A model generated the notes under the pieces. It did no database searches, was not told the DNA's origin, and was given only the letters and a program-made list of their open reading frames with translations. This document shows positions 14,628 through 21,732 of a stretch of DNA of 21,732 nucleotides, piece by piece. The stretch is from Andeanibacterium sp035497315. Its GTDB lineage: Bacteria > Pseudomonadota > Alphaproteobacteria > Sphingomonadales > Sphingomonadaceae. Every line of letters starts with the position of its first letter. The stretch's first letter is position 1. The stretch covers positions 1 to 21,732 of the forward strand of contig DATJDU010000010.1 in the NCBI GenBank assembly GCA_035497315.1. Direction: 5' to 3'. Position numbers and translations under genes: made by a program.

Positions 14628-15959
14628 ATGCAGGATATGTCTTTTTCCCGCCGGGACGCACTCCGAAGCACGTGTATGCTGGGCGTCGGCGCTGCGATCA
14701 CCAGCTGCTCGGGAGCGCTGCCGGAGCCTGCCCTCGCGGCATCCGGCCTTGCTCAAGGAAAAGAGTGGTACAATTTCGAACTCATGCCGGACCCGATCCT
14801 CAATCAGGTCCTGCTGTTCTACCTTGGCGGCACCTGGCAGAAGATGTCCGACATCGGCGAATGTCTGGAAACGGCGAACCGGGTGGACGGTTCCGATCCC
14901 TATAGCTGGTCGCGGGAATGGCAGATCACGGCGAGGCGGCTGGCCAAAGATGCCGACAGAAGCCGCAAGAAAGGCCACCGGATCAGCGCAGGCGAGGCGG
15001 ATATGCGAGCCGCCAACTATTTCATGGCTGCCCTCCATCGCCATCCCGATCCTCACGCAGGCGAGGTTCCGAAACTCACGCGGGAAGCCGAACGGGCATT
15101 TCAGCGGGCATTGCGAGATTTGCCGCTACGCGCCCAGCCCATCGCAATCCCGTACGAAAAAACCAAGCTGCCCGGATATTTTTTCCGCGCACCGGAAAGC
15201 AGGAGGCCTGCCCCGCTGGTGATCGCCTTCAACGGGCGCGATGCCTGGGCCGAACAATGCAAATATCTAGCCGAAGCAGCCAATGCGCGCGGGATGCATT
15301 GCCTGATCTTCGACGGCCCCGGTCAGGGCAAGGTCATCCGCCTCCAGGGCCTGCCCTTCCGCCCGGACTGGGAAAAAGTCGTGCGCCCGGTAGTGGATCT
15401 GGCTGTCCGCCTTCCCGGTGTTGACCCTGACCGGATCGCCCTGATGGGGCTCAGCATGGGCGGCGCGCTTGCCCCCCGCGCGGCCGCTTTCGAAAGCCGG
15501 CTGAAATTATGCATCGCCAATCCGGGTGTGGTGAACTGGAACGACATTGTCCGGCGCTTTTTTGAACAGGCCGTCGGGCAGGACGTGCTCAGGCTGGCGG
15601 ATCGGAACCCTCGCCAATTCGACCAACGGATGCAGGAAGCTATGGCGCAAAGCCCTTTGCTCGAATGGGGCGTCACCGACACGATGTGGAAACACGGCGT
15701 ATCGACACCATCGGCGTTGATGACCGAGTTGAACCACTATCGGAACGAAGACGTCGTGGGCAGGATCAAGTGCCGTACGCTGGTCATGGAAGGCGAAATG
15801 GACGATTTCAGCCAGGCCCGCGAACTTTACGACAAGCTGCGGTGCCCGAAAGACTATGTGCTGTTCACAAGCAGGGAAACCGCCATGATCCATAATCAGG
15901 TGGGCGCTCTGGCTGTCTCCACCCAGCGGACTTTCGACTGGATAGAAACATATATCTAG
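14628..15959 (+). CDS. Tat-exported alpha/beta hydrolase, possible lipoprotein
   Basis: A 443-residue protein. The N-terminus has a twin-arginine motif, FSRRDAL (Arg8-Arg9), and a hydrophobic stretch. It ends in ITSC (Cys27, a fair lipobox) and then an ALAA site near 36-39, so it may be a Tat lipoprotein or a periplasmic protein. A helical N-terminal region precedes the alpha/beta-hydrolase core: FNGRDAWAEQ, IFDGPGQGK, nucleophile Ser276 in GLSMGG, a likely acid in MEGEMDDF, and a likely His in MIHNQVGALA. The layout resembles the FrsA/dihydropseudooxynicotine hydrolase group, which cleave esters or C-C bonds; the substrate cannot be read from sequence. AGGAGG at 14615-14620 fixes the start at 14628. 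It is co-directional with the TetR gene. Confidence 0.87.
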   Translation: MQDMSFSRRDALRSTCMLGVGAAITSCSGALPEPALAASGLAQGKEWYNFELMPDPILNQVLLFYLGGTWQKMSDIGECLETANRVDGSDPYSWSREWQITARRLAKDADRSRKKGHRISAGEADMRAANYFMAALHRHPDPHAGEVPKLTREAERAFQRALRDLPLRAQPIAIPYEKTKLPGYFFRAPESRRPAPLVIAFNGRDAWAEQCKYLAEAANARGMHCLIFDGPGQGKVIRLQGLPFRPDWEKVVRPVVDLAVRLPGVDPDRIALMGLSMGGALAPRAAAFESRLKLCIANPGVVNWNDIVRRFFEQAVGQDVLRLADRNPRQFDQRMQEAMAQSPLLEWGVTDTMWKHGVSTPSALMTELNHYRNEDVVGRIKCRTLVMEGEMDDFSQARELYDKLRCPKDYVLFTSRETAMIHNQVGALAVSTQRTFDWIETYI

Positions 15960-15972
15960 GATCATGGCAGCC

Positions 15973-16010
15973 CAGGCGGCGTGGGAACATTGGCCGGGCG
16001 GCCCCGCCTG
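15973..16010 (+). terminator. Nested inverted repeat after the hydrolase gene
   Basis: CAGGCGG (15973-15979) pairs with CCGCCTG (16004-16010), and an inner GGCC-GGGC-GGCC (15992-16003) lies inside the loop. It starts 13 bases after the hydrolase stop and is GC-rich. Only AAAG follows and there is no T tract, so termination is uncertain. Confidence 0.35.
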
Positions 16011-16073
16011 AAAGACGATGCAACCTTGTCGAGACCTTGCCCACACACCCAACAACCCCCTACCCTCCCGTCC

Positions 16074-16490
16074 ATGCGCCAGTCCGTAACCCGCCTCCAC
16101 TTCCGCACTCCCGGCCGCGGCCTCACCGAGATCACGCGCGATGTTGCCGCGTGGATTGGCGGCACCGGCATCGAAACCGGCCTTGTCACCGTGCATTGCC
16201 TGCACACTTCCGCATCCCTGCTGATTACCGAGAATGCCTCGGGCGCCGTGCAGCGCGATCTGGTGGCGTGGCTGGACCGGGTGGCGCCGGAATCTTCCGC
16301 CTATGCGCATGACGACGAGGGGCCGGACGATATGCCCGCCCATCTCAAGGCCGTGCTGACCGGCGTGACCCTGTCCATTCCGGTGATCGACGGCGGCCTG
16401 GCGCTGGGCACCTGGCAGGGTATCTTCCTGGCCGAACATCGCCGCGCGCCGCATCGGCGCGAAATCGTGCTTCATCTGCTGGGCCAGTGA
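16074..16490 (+). CDS. yjbQ: YjbQ family protein (UPF0047)
   Basis: A 138-residue single-domain protein of the YjbQ family, for which weak thiamine-phosphate synthase activity has been reported for some members; the true role is unsettled. Family blocks are TVHCLHTSASLLITENA (about residues 42-58), HDDEGPDDMPAHLKAVLTG (about 83-101) and LALGTWQGIFLAEHR (about 109-123) with conserved histidines. The ATG at 16074 gives the normal family length; the frame stays open upstream to 15981 but that part is low-complexity. There is no Shine-Dalgarno sequence. A TTGCCC (16037-16042) and TACCCT (16061-16066) pair just upstream could give a nearly leaderless message. Confidence 0.92.
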   Translation: MRQSVTRLHFRTPGRGLTEITRDVAAWIGGTGIETGLVTVHCLHTSASLLITENASGAVQRDLVAWLDRVAPESSAYAHDDEGPDDMPAHLKAVLTGVTLSIPVIDGGLALGTWQGIFLAEHRRAPHRREIVLHLLGQ

Positions 16491-16495
16491 ATTGC

Positions 16496-16507
16496 GACAA
16501 CGTTGTC
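16496..16507. promoter_or_regulatory. LacI-family-like operator upstream of zwf
   Basis: GACAACGTTGTC is a perfect 12-base palindrome with the central CG typical of LacI-family operators. The same core occurs in published LacI-type sugar regulator boxes such as the Xanthomonas NagR box. It starts six bases after yjbQ and 119 bases before zwf. This suggests sugar-responsive control of the Entner-Doudoroff operon. The regulator is not in this window. Confidence 0.5.
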
Positions 16508-16509
16508 CC

Positions 16510-16525
16510 TTGCGTTCTTTCGCAA
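16510..16525. promoter_or_regulatory. Second dyad upstream of zwf
   Basis: TTGCG-TTCTTT-CGCAA is a perfect 5-bp inverted repeat two bases after the LacI-like palindrome. An overlapping register, GCGTT with AACGC, also pairs (16512-16528). It could be a second regulator site or a weak terminator of yjbQ. Confidence 0.3.
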
Positions 16526-16557
16526 CGCTGGCCAAGAGATTTCAAACCTGTTAGCCG

Positions 16558-16572
16558 TGCTGCAATGCAGCA
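16558..16572. promoter_or_regulatory. Third dyad upstream of zwf
   Basis: TGCTGCA-A-TGCAGCA is a perfect 7+1+7 inverted repeat lying 42 bases before the zwf ATG, about where a promoter or leader would sit. It resembles a protein-binding operator more than an RNA hairpin because the loop would be a single base. No known regulator is assigned; it does not match the HexR consensus. Confidence 0.45.
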
Positions 16573-16614
16573 AGACTCATGCGCCCGACCAGCCGCAAAA
16601 GGAGCGGCATTACA

Positions 16615-18051
16615 ATGAGCTTCACCGCAGACCGCCTGTTGCTGTTCGGCGCCACTGGCGACCTTTCGCAAAGGATGCTCCTCCCTTCGCTTTGCGCGCT
16701 GGATGCCGATGGCCTCGTGGACCCCGATCTGCGGATCGTGTGCACGGCCCGGTCGGAGCACGATACGCCCGGATTCCGCAATTTCGCCCGCGCGGCGCTG
16801 GAGAAATTCCTCCCGGCGGAGCGGCGCGGCGGGGTGGCGACATTCCTCAACCGCCTGCATTACCAGACGCTGGATGCCACGGATCAGGCCGGGTACAAGA
16901 AGCTGGCCGAGATGGTCGGCACGCCGGAAAGCGGCCTCGCCATTTTCCTCTCCACCGCGCCGGGCCTGTTCGGCCCCACCATCGCGGGCCTGCAGGCCGC
17001 CGGGCTGACGGACGGGAATGTGCGCATCGGGCTGGAAAAGCCGCTGGGAATCGATCTCGGCAGCAGCCGCGAGATCAACGATGCAGTGGCCGCCGCCTTC
17101 GCGGAAGACCGGATTTTTCGGATCGACCATTATCTGGGCAAGGAGACGGTCCAGAATTTGCTGGCCATGCGGTTCGGCAACATATTGTTCGAGCCTTTGT
17201 GGAACGCGGCCCATATCGACCATGTGCAGATCACCGTGGCCGAGACCGTGGGGCTGGAAAGCCGCGTCGATTTCTATGACGAGGCCGGCGCCCTGCGCGA
17301 CATGGTGCAGAACCACATGCTGCAATTGCTCGCGCTGGTGGCGATGGAGCCGCCGGTGAGCTTCGACGCCACCGCCGTGCGCGACGAAAAGGTGAAGGTC
17401 CTGCGCTCCCTGCGCCCCATATCCTCGGGCGAGACGGTGACGGGGCAATATCGCGCCGGCGCGATCGCGGGCAAGGCCGTGCCCGGCTATGACGAGGAAC
17501 TGGGCCGCGACAGCGACACGGAAACCTTCGTGGCGATCAAGGCCCATGTCGATAACTGGCGCTGGAAGGGCGTGCCTTTCTATCTGCGCACCGGCAAGCG
17601 CATGATGCGGCGCACGACCGAGATTCTCGTGCAATTCCGCGCCGTGCCGCATTCGATCTTCGGCAAGAACACCCGCAGCGCGCCCAACAGCCTGCTGATC
17701 GGCATCCAGCCGGAAGAGAACATCACCCTCAGCCTGATGGCCAAGGTGCCCGGGCTGGACCGCGACGGTATTCGCCTGCGCAAGGTGCCGCTCAACATCG
17801 CCATGCCCGATGCCTTCAGCGGCACCCAGCGGCGCATCGCCTATGAACGGCTGCTGCTGGACCTGATCGAGGGCGATCAGACGCTGTTCGTCCGCCGCGA
17901 CGAAGTGGAGGCGCAATGGCAATGGATCGACCATATTCGCGCCAATTGGGCCGAAGACGGGCTGACCCCCAAGCCCTATACTGCCGGAAGCTGGGGCCCG
18001 AGTGCGGCCATCGCCCTGGCGGAACGCGACGGGGTGACGTGGCATGAGTGA
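16615..18051 (+). CDS. zwf: Glucose-6-phosphate 1-dehydrogenase
   Basis: A 478-residue enzyme oxidising glucose-6-phosphate to 6-phosphogluconolactone with NAD(P)+, the entry to the Entner-Doudoroff pathway. The nucleotide-binding site is FGATGDLSQR (residues 11-20). The substrate motif RIDHYLGKE has Asp171, His172 and Lys176. EKPLG and YLRTGKRM blocks are also present. The ATG at 16615 follows AAAAGGAG (16597-16604) and is preferred over an ATG at 16579. The stop overlaps the edd start by eight bases, so the two are translated in tandem. It is the first gene of an operon zwf-edd-glk-eda preceded by several dyads. Confidence 0.97.
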   Translation: MSFTADRLLLFGATGDLSQRMLLPSLCALDADGLVDPDLRIVCTARSEHDTPGFRNFARAALEKFLPAERRGGVATFLNRLHYQTLDATDQAGYKKLAEMVGTPESGLAIFLSTAPGLFGPTIAGLQAAGLTDGNVRIGLEKPLGIDLGSSREINDAVAAAFAEDRIFRIDHYLGKETVQNLLAMRFGNILFEPLWNAAHIDHVQITVAETVGLESRVDFYDEAGALRDMVQNHMLQLLALVAMEPPVSFDATAVRDEKVKVLRSLRPISSGETVTGQYRAGAIAGKAVPGYDEELGRDSDTETFVAIKAHVDNWRWKGVPFYLRTGKRMMRRTTEILVQFRAVPHSIFGKNTRSAPNSLLIGIQPEENITLSLMAKVPGLDRDGIRLRKVPLNIAMPDAFSGTQRRIAYERLLLDLIEGDQTLFVRRDEVEAQWQWIDHIRANWAEDGLTPKPYTAGSWGPSAAIALAERDGVTWHE

Positions 18052-19882
18052 TCTGCACCCCACCATCGCCCGCGTGACCGAACGGGTTATCGCCCGCTCG
18101 AAAGCCAGCCGCGCCGCCTATCTGGAACTGATGGAGCGCGAAGGCAGCCGACGGCCGGATCGCAATCAGATGGCCTGCTCCAACCTCGCCCATGCCTATG
18201 CCGGGGCGCTGGAGGATCAGGCGGCGATGAAGGCGCATCGCGGGCCGAACCTGGCCATCGTCACAGCCTATAACGACATGCTGTCCGCCCATCAGCCCTA
18301 TGGCGCCTATCCGGCGCAGATGAAGCTCTGGGCCCGCGAGGTGGGCGCCACCGCGCAGGTCGCAGGCGGAACCCCGGCCATGTGCGACGGGGTTACGCAG
18401 GGGCAGGACGGGATGGAACTGTCGCTCTTCAGCCGCGATGTGATCGCCCTTTCCACAGCCGTCGCGCTCAGCCACGAAATGTACGATGGCGTGGCGCTGC
18501 TGGGCATTTGCGACAAGATCGTGCCCGGCCTGCTGATCGGCGCTTTGCGCTTCGGCCATCTTCCCGCGGTGTTCGTGCCCAGCGGCCCCATGCCCAGCGG
18601 CATTGCCAACAAGGAAAAGCAGAAGGTCCGCCAGCTCTATGCCGAGGGCAAGGCGAGCCGCGCGGAATTGCTGGAGAGCGAGAGCAAGAGCTATCACTCG
18701 CCCGGCACCTGCACCTTCTATGGCACGGCCAATTCCAATCAGATGATGATGGAGATGATGGGCCTCCACATGCCGGGCGCGGCCTTCGTGCCGCCGGGCA
18801 CGCCGCTGCGCCAGGCGCTCACCCGCGCAGCGACCCAGCGGCTGGTAGCTATTGCGCAGGATGGCGAAGATTATCGCCCCCTGGCCCGCTGCGTGGACGA
18901 GAAGGCGATCATCAACGCCGCCATCGGCCTGCTGGCCACGGGTGGCTCGACCAATCATGCGATCCACCTGCCCGCCATCGCGCGGGCGGCAGGCGTCATG
19001 TTCGATTGGGAGGATCTGTCCGAGCTTTCAGGCGTCGTGCCGCTGATTGCACGGGTCTATCCCAATGGCTCAGGCGACGTGAACCAGTTCCACGCTGCGG
19101 GCGGCATGGGCTATGTGATCGGGGAACTGCTCTCCGCAGGCCTCGCCCATGGCGATATCCTCACCGTTGGCAGCAATTTGGGCACTGGGAACCTTGCCGC
19201 CTATGCGCAGGAGCCGTTCCTGAACGAGGGCGCGCTGGACTGGCGCCCCACAGGGCACTCGGGCGACGATGCCATGTTGCGCCCCGCCTCCACGCCCTTC
19301 CAGGCCGATGGGGGGATGCGGCTGGTCGAGGGCAATCTTGGCCGTGCCTGCTTCAAGACCAGCGCGGTGGATGCCGAACGCTGGACCATCGAAGCCCCCT
19401 GCCGCGTGTTCGAGCGGCAGGAGGATGTGATCGCCGCCTTCAAGGCAGGCGAGCTTGAGCGCGACGTGGTGGTAGTGATGCGCTTCCAGGGCCCGCGCGC
19501 CAATGGGATGCCGGAACTCCACAAGCTGACCCCGCCGCTGGGCGTGCTGCAGGATCGCGGTTATCGCGTGGCGCTTGTCACCGACGGGCGCATGTCGGGC
19601 GCGTCGGGCAAGGTCCCGGCGGCGATCCATGTGACACCGGAGGCCCTGTCGGACCGTACCGGAACGCCCGGCCCGCTGGCCCTGTTGCGCGACGGCGATG
19701 TGGTGAAACTCTGCGCCACCACCGGCACGCTTTCCACCAGCGCCGATCTTTCCGCCCGCACCCCGGCCCCGCCGCCGCCTGCGCAGATGGGCGTGGGCCG
19801 CGAATTGTTCGCCATGTTCCGCATCAATGCCGATGGTGCCGAACAGGGCGGATCGGCCATGCTGGCGATGGCGGGACTGTGA
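18044..19882 (+). CDS. edd: Phosphogluconate dehydratase
   Basis: A 612-residue iron-sulfur dehydratase of the IlvD/Edd family, converting 6-phosphogluconate to 2-keto-3-deoxy-6-phosphogluconate. Visible blocks are NDMLSAHQPY, the cluster cysteines in MCDGVTQG and GICDKIVPG, PSGPMPSGIANKEK, a third cysteine region SPGTCTFYGTANSNQ, and TDGRMSGASGKVPAA near the C-terminus. The length is normal for Edd, and the operon partners exclude dihydroxyacid dehydratase. It overlaps zwf by eight bases at its start, and its TGA overlaps the glk ATG by one base. Confidence 0.97.
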   Translation: MSDLHPTIARVTERVIARSKASRAAYLELMEREGSRRPDRNQMACSNLAHAYAGALEDQAAMKAHRGPNLAIVTAYNDMLSAHQPYGAYPAQMKLWAREVGATAQVAGGTPAMCDGVTQGQDGMELSLFSRDVIALSTAVALSHEMYDGVALLGICDKIVPGLLIGALRFGHLPAVFVPSGPMPSGIANKEKQKVRQLYAEGKASRAELLESESKSYHSPGTCTFYGTANSNQMMMEMMGLHMPGAAFVPPGTPLRQALTRAATQRLVAIAQDGEDYRPLARCVDEKAIINAAIGLLATGGSTNHAIHLPAIARAAGVMFDWEDLSELSGVVPLIARVYPNGSGDVNQFHAAGGMGYVIGELLSAGLAHGDILTVGSNLGTGNLAAYAQEPFLNEGALDWRPTGHSGDDAMLRPASTPFQADGGMRLVEGNLGRACFKTSAVDAERWTIEAPCRVFERQEDVIAAFKAGELERDVVVVMRFQGPRANGMPELHKLTPPLGVLQDRGYRVALVTDGRMSGASGKVPAAIHVTPEALSDRTGTPGPLALLRDGDVVKLCATTGTLSTSADLSARTPAPPPPAQMGVGRELFAMFRINADGAEQGGSAMLAMAGL

Positions 19883-20865
19883 TGGCCGATCTTGTTGCGC
19901 TTGATATCGGTGGTACCCATGCCCGCTTCGCCCTCGCCTCCATCGGCGCGGATGGGGCCATCGCGCTGGGCGAGCCGGAAACCCTGAGGACCAGCGATTT
20001 CGCCAGCCTGCAGACCGCCTGGGAAGAGTTCGAGCGGCGCTGCGGCTGCACTCTGCCGCGCGCTGCCTCCATCGCCGTTGCCGGGCCGGTGACAGGCGAG
20101 ACAGTGCAGATGACCAACAATAGCTGGGTCATCCACACTGGCGCCATCGACGATCAGCTGGGGCTGGACGAGGCGATGGTCCTCAATGATTTCGCCGCCG
20201 TGGCCCATGCCGTGGCCCGCGCGGATGAGAGCGAGTTCCTGCACCTCAGCGGCCCGGATGCGCCCCTGCCATGCACCGGCACGATCAGCGTGCTGGGCCC
20301 GGGCACCGGGCTTGGCGTTGCCTATCTGCGGCGTGACGGGCCGGAGCGCTATCATGTGCAGGCCACCGAAGGCAGCCATATCGACTTTGCCCCCATCGAC
20401 CCCATAGACGATGCGATCCTGCTGCGGCTGAGAAAGCGCCACCGGCGCGTTTCGGTGGAGCGGGTCGTGTCCGGACCCGGCATCGTGGACATCCATCAGG
20501 CGCTGGCGACGCTTGAGGGGCGCCAGCTTCCCGAAGGGGAGGACAAGGCGATCTGGGAACTTGGGCTCTCCGGAAAAGACAGTCTGGCAGCCGCCGCGGT
20601 GGAGCGTTTCTGCATGTCGCTGGGCACGGCCGCAGGCGATTATGCGCTGGCCCATGGATCGGGCGCGGTAGTGATCGCAGGCGGGCTGGGTCTGCGCATC
20701 CGCGACACGCTGGCCGCATCGGGCTTTGCCGAGCGCTTCCGCTTCAAGGGCCGCTACGAACAGATGATGGCCGGAATTCCGGTAAAGCTGATCACCCATC
20801 CGCAGCCGGGCCTGTTCGGGGCCGTGGCCGCATTTCAAAGCCAGATGAGAGGCAGGGACAAATGA
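19882..20865 (+). CDS. glk: Glucokinase
   Basis: A 327-residue cytoplasmic kinase of the bacterial Glk family, phosphorylating glucose with ATP to feed zwf. The phosphate-binding motif is ALDIGGTHARFAL (residues 7-19). LNDFAAVAHA carries the substrate Asn-Asp. VLGPGTGLGVAYL, EGSHIDFAP and SGPGIVDIH are also typical. The ATG at 19882 overlaps the edd stop in TGATG; a GTG three bases earlier is an alternative. The end overlaps eda in ATGA. Having a glucokinase inside the operon suggests that free glucose is phosphorylated in the cytoplasm. Confidence 0.96.
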   Translation: MADLVALDIGGTHARFALASIGADGAIALGEPETLRTSDFASLQTAWEEFERRCGCTLPRAASIAVAGPVTGETVQMTNNSWVIHTGAIDDQLGLDEAMVLNDFAAVAHAVARADESEFLHLSGPDAPLPCTGTISVLGPGTGLGVAYLRRDGPERYHVQATEGSHIDFAPIDPIDDAILLRLRKRHRRVSVERVVSGPGIVDIHQALATLEGRQLPEGEDKAIWELGLSGKDSLAAAAVERFCMSLGTAAGDYALAHGSGAVVIAGGLGLRIRDTLAASGFAERFRFKGRYEQMMAGIPVKLITHPQPGLFGAVAAFQSQMRGRDK

Positions 20866-21488
20866 CTACCGGCATGAGCCGCGCCATCGAACAGATCATG
20901 CTGACCGCGCCGGTGATCCCGGTGCTGGTCGTGGACGATGCCGTCATTGCCGCCCCGCTGGCGGAAGCGCTGGTTGCAGGCGGTCTCAAGGTTCTGGAAG
21001 TCACGCTGCGCACTGCCGCCGCGCTGGATGTGATCCGAGAAATGAAACAGGTCCCGGGTGCGATCGTCGGCGCGGGCACTGTCACCAATGCGGTCGAACT
21101 GGACGCGGCGCTGGCAGCGGGGAGCGAGTTCATCGTCTCGCCCGGTCTGACCGACAGCCTCGGCCAGGCCGCCATCGCCAGCGGTATTCCCTTCCTGCCC
21201 GGCATCGCCACGGCGGGCGACATCATGCGCGGGCTAGATTTGGGTCTTTCGCATTTCAAATTCTTCCCGGCGTCCACTTCGGGCGGCATTCCCGCGCTGA
21301 AGGCGCTGGCGGGCCCCTTCGGCCAGGTCCGCTTCTGCCCCACCGGCGGCATCACGCAGGATAGCGCGCCGGACTGGCTGGCGCTCGAGCCCGTGCTGTG
21401 CGTGGGCGGCAGCTGGATCGTTCCCAAAGGCCCGCCGGATTACGCGGCCATTACCGAAGCAGCCCGAAAGGCAGCTCAACTCGCATAA
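20862..21488 (+). CDS. eda: 2-dehydro-3-deoxy-phosphogluconate (KDPG) aldolase
   Basis: A 208-residue class I aldolase splitting KDPG into pyruvate and glyceraldehyde-3-phosphate. The catalytic Glu46 is in LEVTLRT. The Schiff-base Lys133 is in HFKFFPAS, the same number as in the E. coli enzyme. GAGTVTN and FCPTGGI are also present. The ATG at 20862 overlaps the glk stop in ATGA. An ATG four codons later (20874) is possible. It completes the Entner-Doudoroff branch begun by zwf and edd. Confidence 0.97.
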   Translation: MTTGMSRAIEQIMLTAPVIPVLVVDDAVIAAPLAEALVAGGLKVLEVTLRTAAALDVIREMKQVPGAIVGAGTVTNAVELDAALAAGSEFIVSPGLTDSLGQAAIASGIPFLPGIATAGDIMRGLDLGLSHFKFFPASTSGGIPALKALAGPFGQVRFCPTGGITQDSAPDWLALEPVLCVGGSWIVPKGPPDYAAITEAARKAAQLA

Positions 21489-21501
21489 GGAGAAGCGCGG
21501 T

Positions 21502-21732
21502 ATGAAGACAGTCTCGGATCTCCTCGCCCGGCTCGAGAAGCTACGCGAACGGACCAATGAGACGCCGCTCTTCAATCCCGCGTTTCAGTTGAGCCTCGAG
21601 CTCTCCCGCGCGCTGGAGGGCGGGGATCTGACGCTGAGCGACATGGAAGCAATGATCGCCGAGCTGGAATGCGGCGCACTGCAAAGCCGCGCCCGGCGGC
21701 TGCAGCGGCTGGTGGCCCCTGTTGCGCTGGAT
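21502..21732 (+). CDS. Start of an unidentified gene, cut by the window edge
   Basis: The first 77 codons of a frame open to the window end. The ATG at 21502 follows AAGGAGAAG at 21487-21495, only 13 bases after the eda stop, so it is probably the fifth gene of the operon. The visible part is mostly helical and charged (MKTVSDLLARLEKLRERTNE at the start, then TPLFNPAFQLSLELSRAL and a LSDMEAMIAELE stretch), with no signal peptide. I do not recognise it securely. A divergent phosphoenolpyruvate carboxylase would fit the metabolic context, but that is a guess. Confidence 0.75.
   Translation, partial: MKTVSDLLARLEKLRERTNETPLFNPAFQLSLELSRALEGGDLTLSDMEAMIAELECGALQSRARRLQRLVAPVALD

Noticed and set aside
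14542..15222. A plus-strand frame starting at an ATG after ACGGAGA, upstream of the hydrolase
   Set aside because: It runs far into the hydrolase gene in another frame with shadow composition. The hydrolase has its own AGGAGG start.
16496..16572. HexR site controlling zwf-edd
   Set aside because: The known HexR consensus (TGTA-rich and TACA-rich halves) is not present; the dyads here have different sequences.
16345..18066. A 573-codon minus-strand frame opposite zwf and yjbQ
   Set aside because: It covers parts of two well-identified genes on the plus strand and shows only shadow composition. Similar shadows lie opposite serS (6689-8317) and glk (19561-20838).

Overview
The window reads as a GC-rich alphaproteobacterial chromosome segment, most likely from a member of Sphingomonadales. 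This placement is inferred from gene content and protein style (Entner-Doudoroff operon zwf-edd-glk-eda, serS-surE-LysM/M23 order, an aspartate carbamoyltransferase paired with a dihydroorotase-like protein). No database search was possible. Almost all of it is ordinary core chromosome with tightly packed, often overlapping genes. I found no insertion sequence, phage gene, CRISPR array or toxin-antitoxin pair.

Layout. 16-2297 (minus): pyrB and, overlapping it by one base, a dihydroorotase homologue that has lost its metal-binding residues and is probably a structural partner of PyrB. 2447-4333 (plus): sppA, a membrane-anchored signal peptide peptidase, transcribed divergently from pyrB. 4448-4522: tRNA-Val(CAC). 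4805-6768 (plus): an accessory-looking stretch of small genes, comprising a LuxR-type HTH protein with a C-terminal membrane anchor, a small membrane protein, a MarR-like regulator and a DUF2892 membrane protein. 6818-10743 (plus): serS, surE, a LysM/M23 peptidase and a two-TM potassium channel with an RCK domain; the last three are joined by TGATG stop/start overlaps. 10737-11135 (minus): a DUF1761 membrane protein. 11207-12583 (plus): rimO.

12866-15959 is a small island of different character: a MipA/OmpV outer-membrane protein (minus), a divergent TetR regulator (plus), and a Tat-exported, possibly lipidated alpha/beta hydrolase (plus). The three could form a regulated envelope module of unknown substrate. 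16074-16490 is a YjbQ-family protein. 16615 to the window end is the Entner-Doudoroff operon zwf-edd-glk-eda, followed by the start of one more co-directional gene cut by the window edge. Together glk, zwf, edd and eda take glucose to pyruvate and glyceraldehyde-3-phosphate; only 6-phosphogluconolactonase is missing from the set. The 124 bases before zwf hold three inverted repeats, one with the form of a LacI-family operator.

The most rewarding points for a second look are the pseudo-dihydroorotase, the dyads upstream of zwf, the membrane-tethered LuxR protein, the TetR/MipA/Tat-hydrolase cluster, and a hairpin with a TTCG loop in front of the DUF2892 gene. I saw nothing that clearly amounts to a new biological system.
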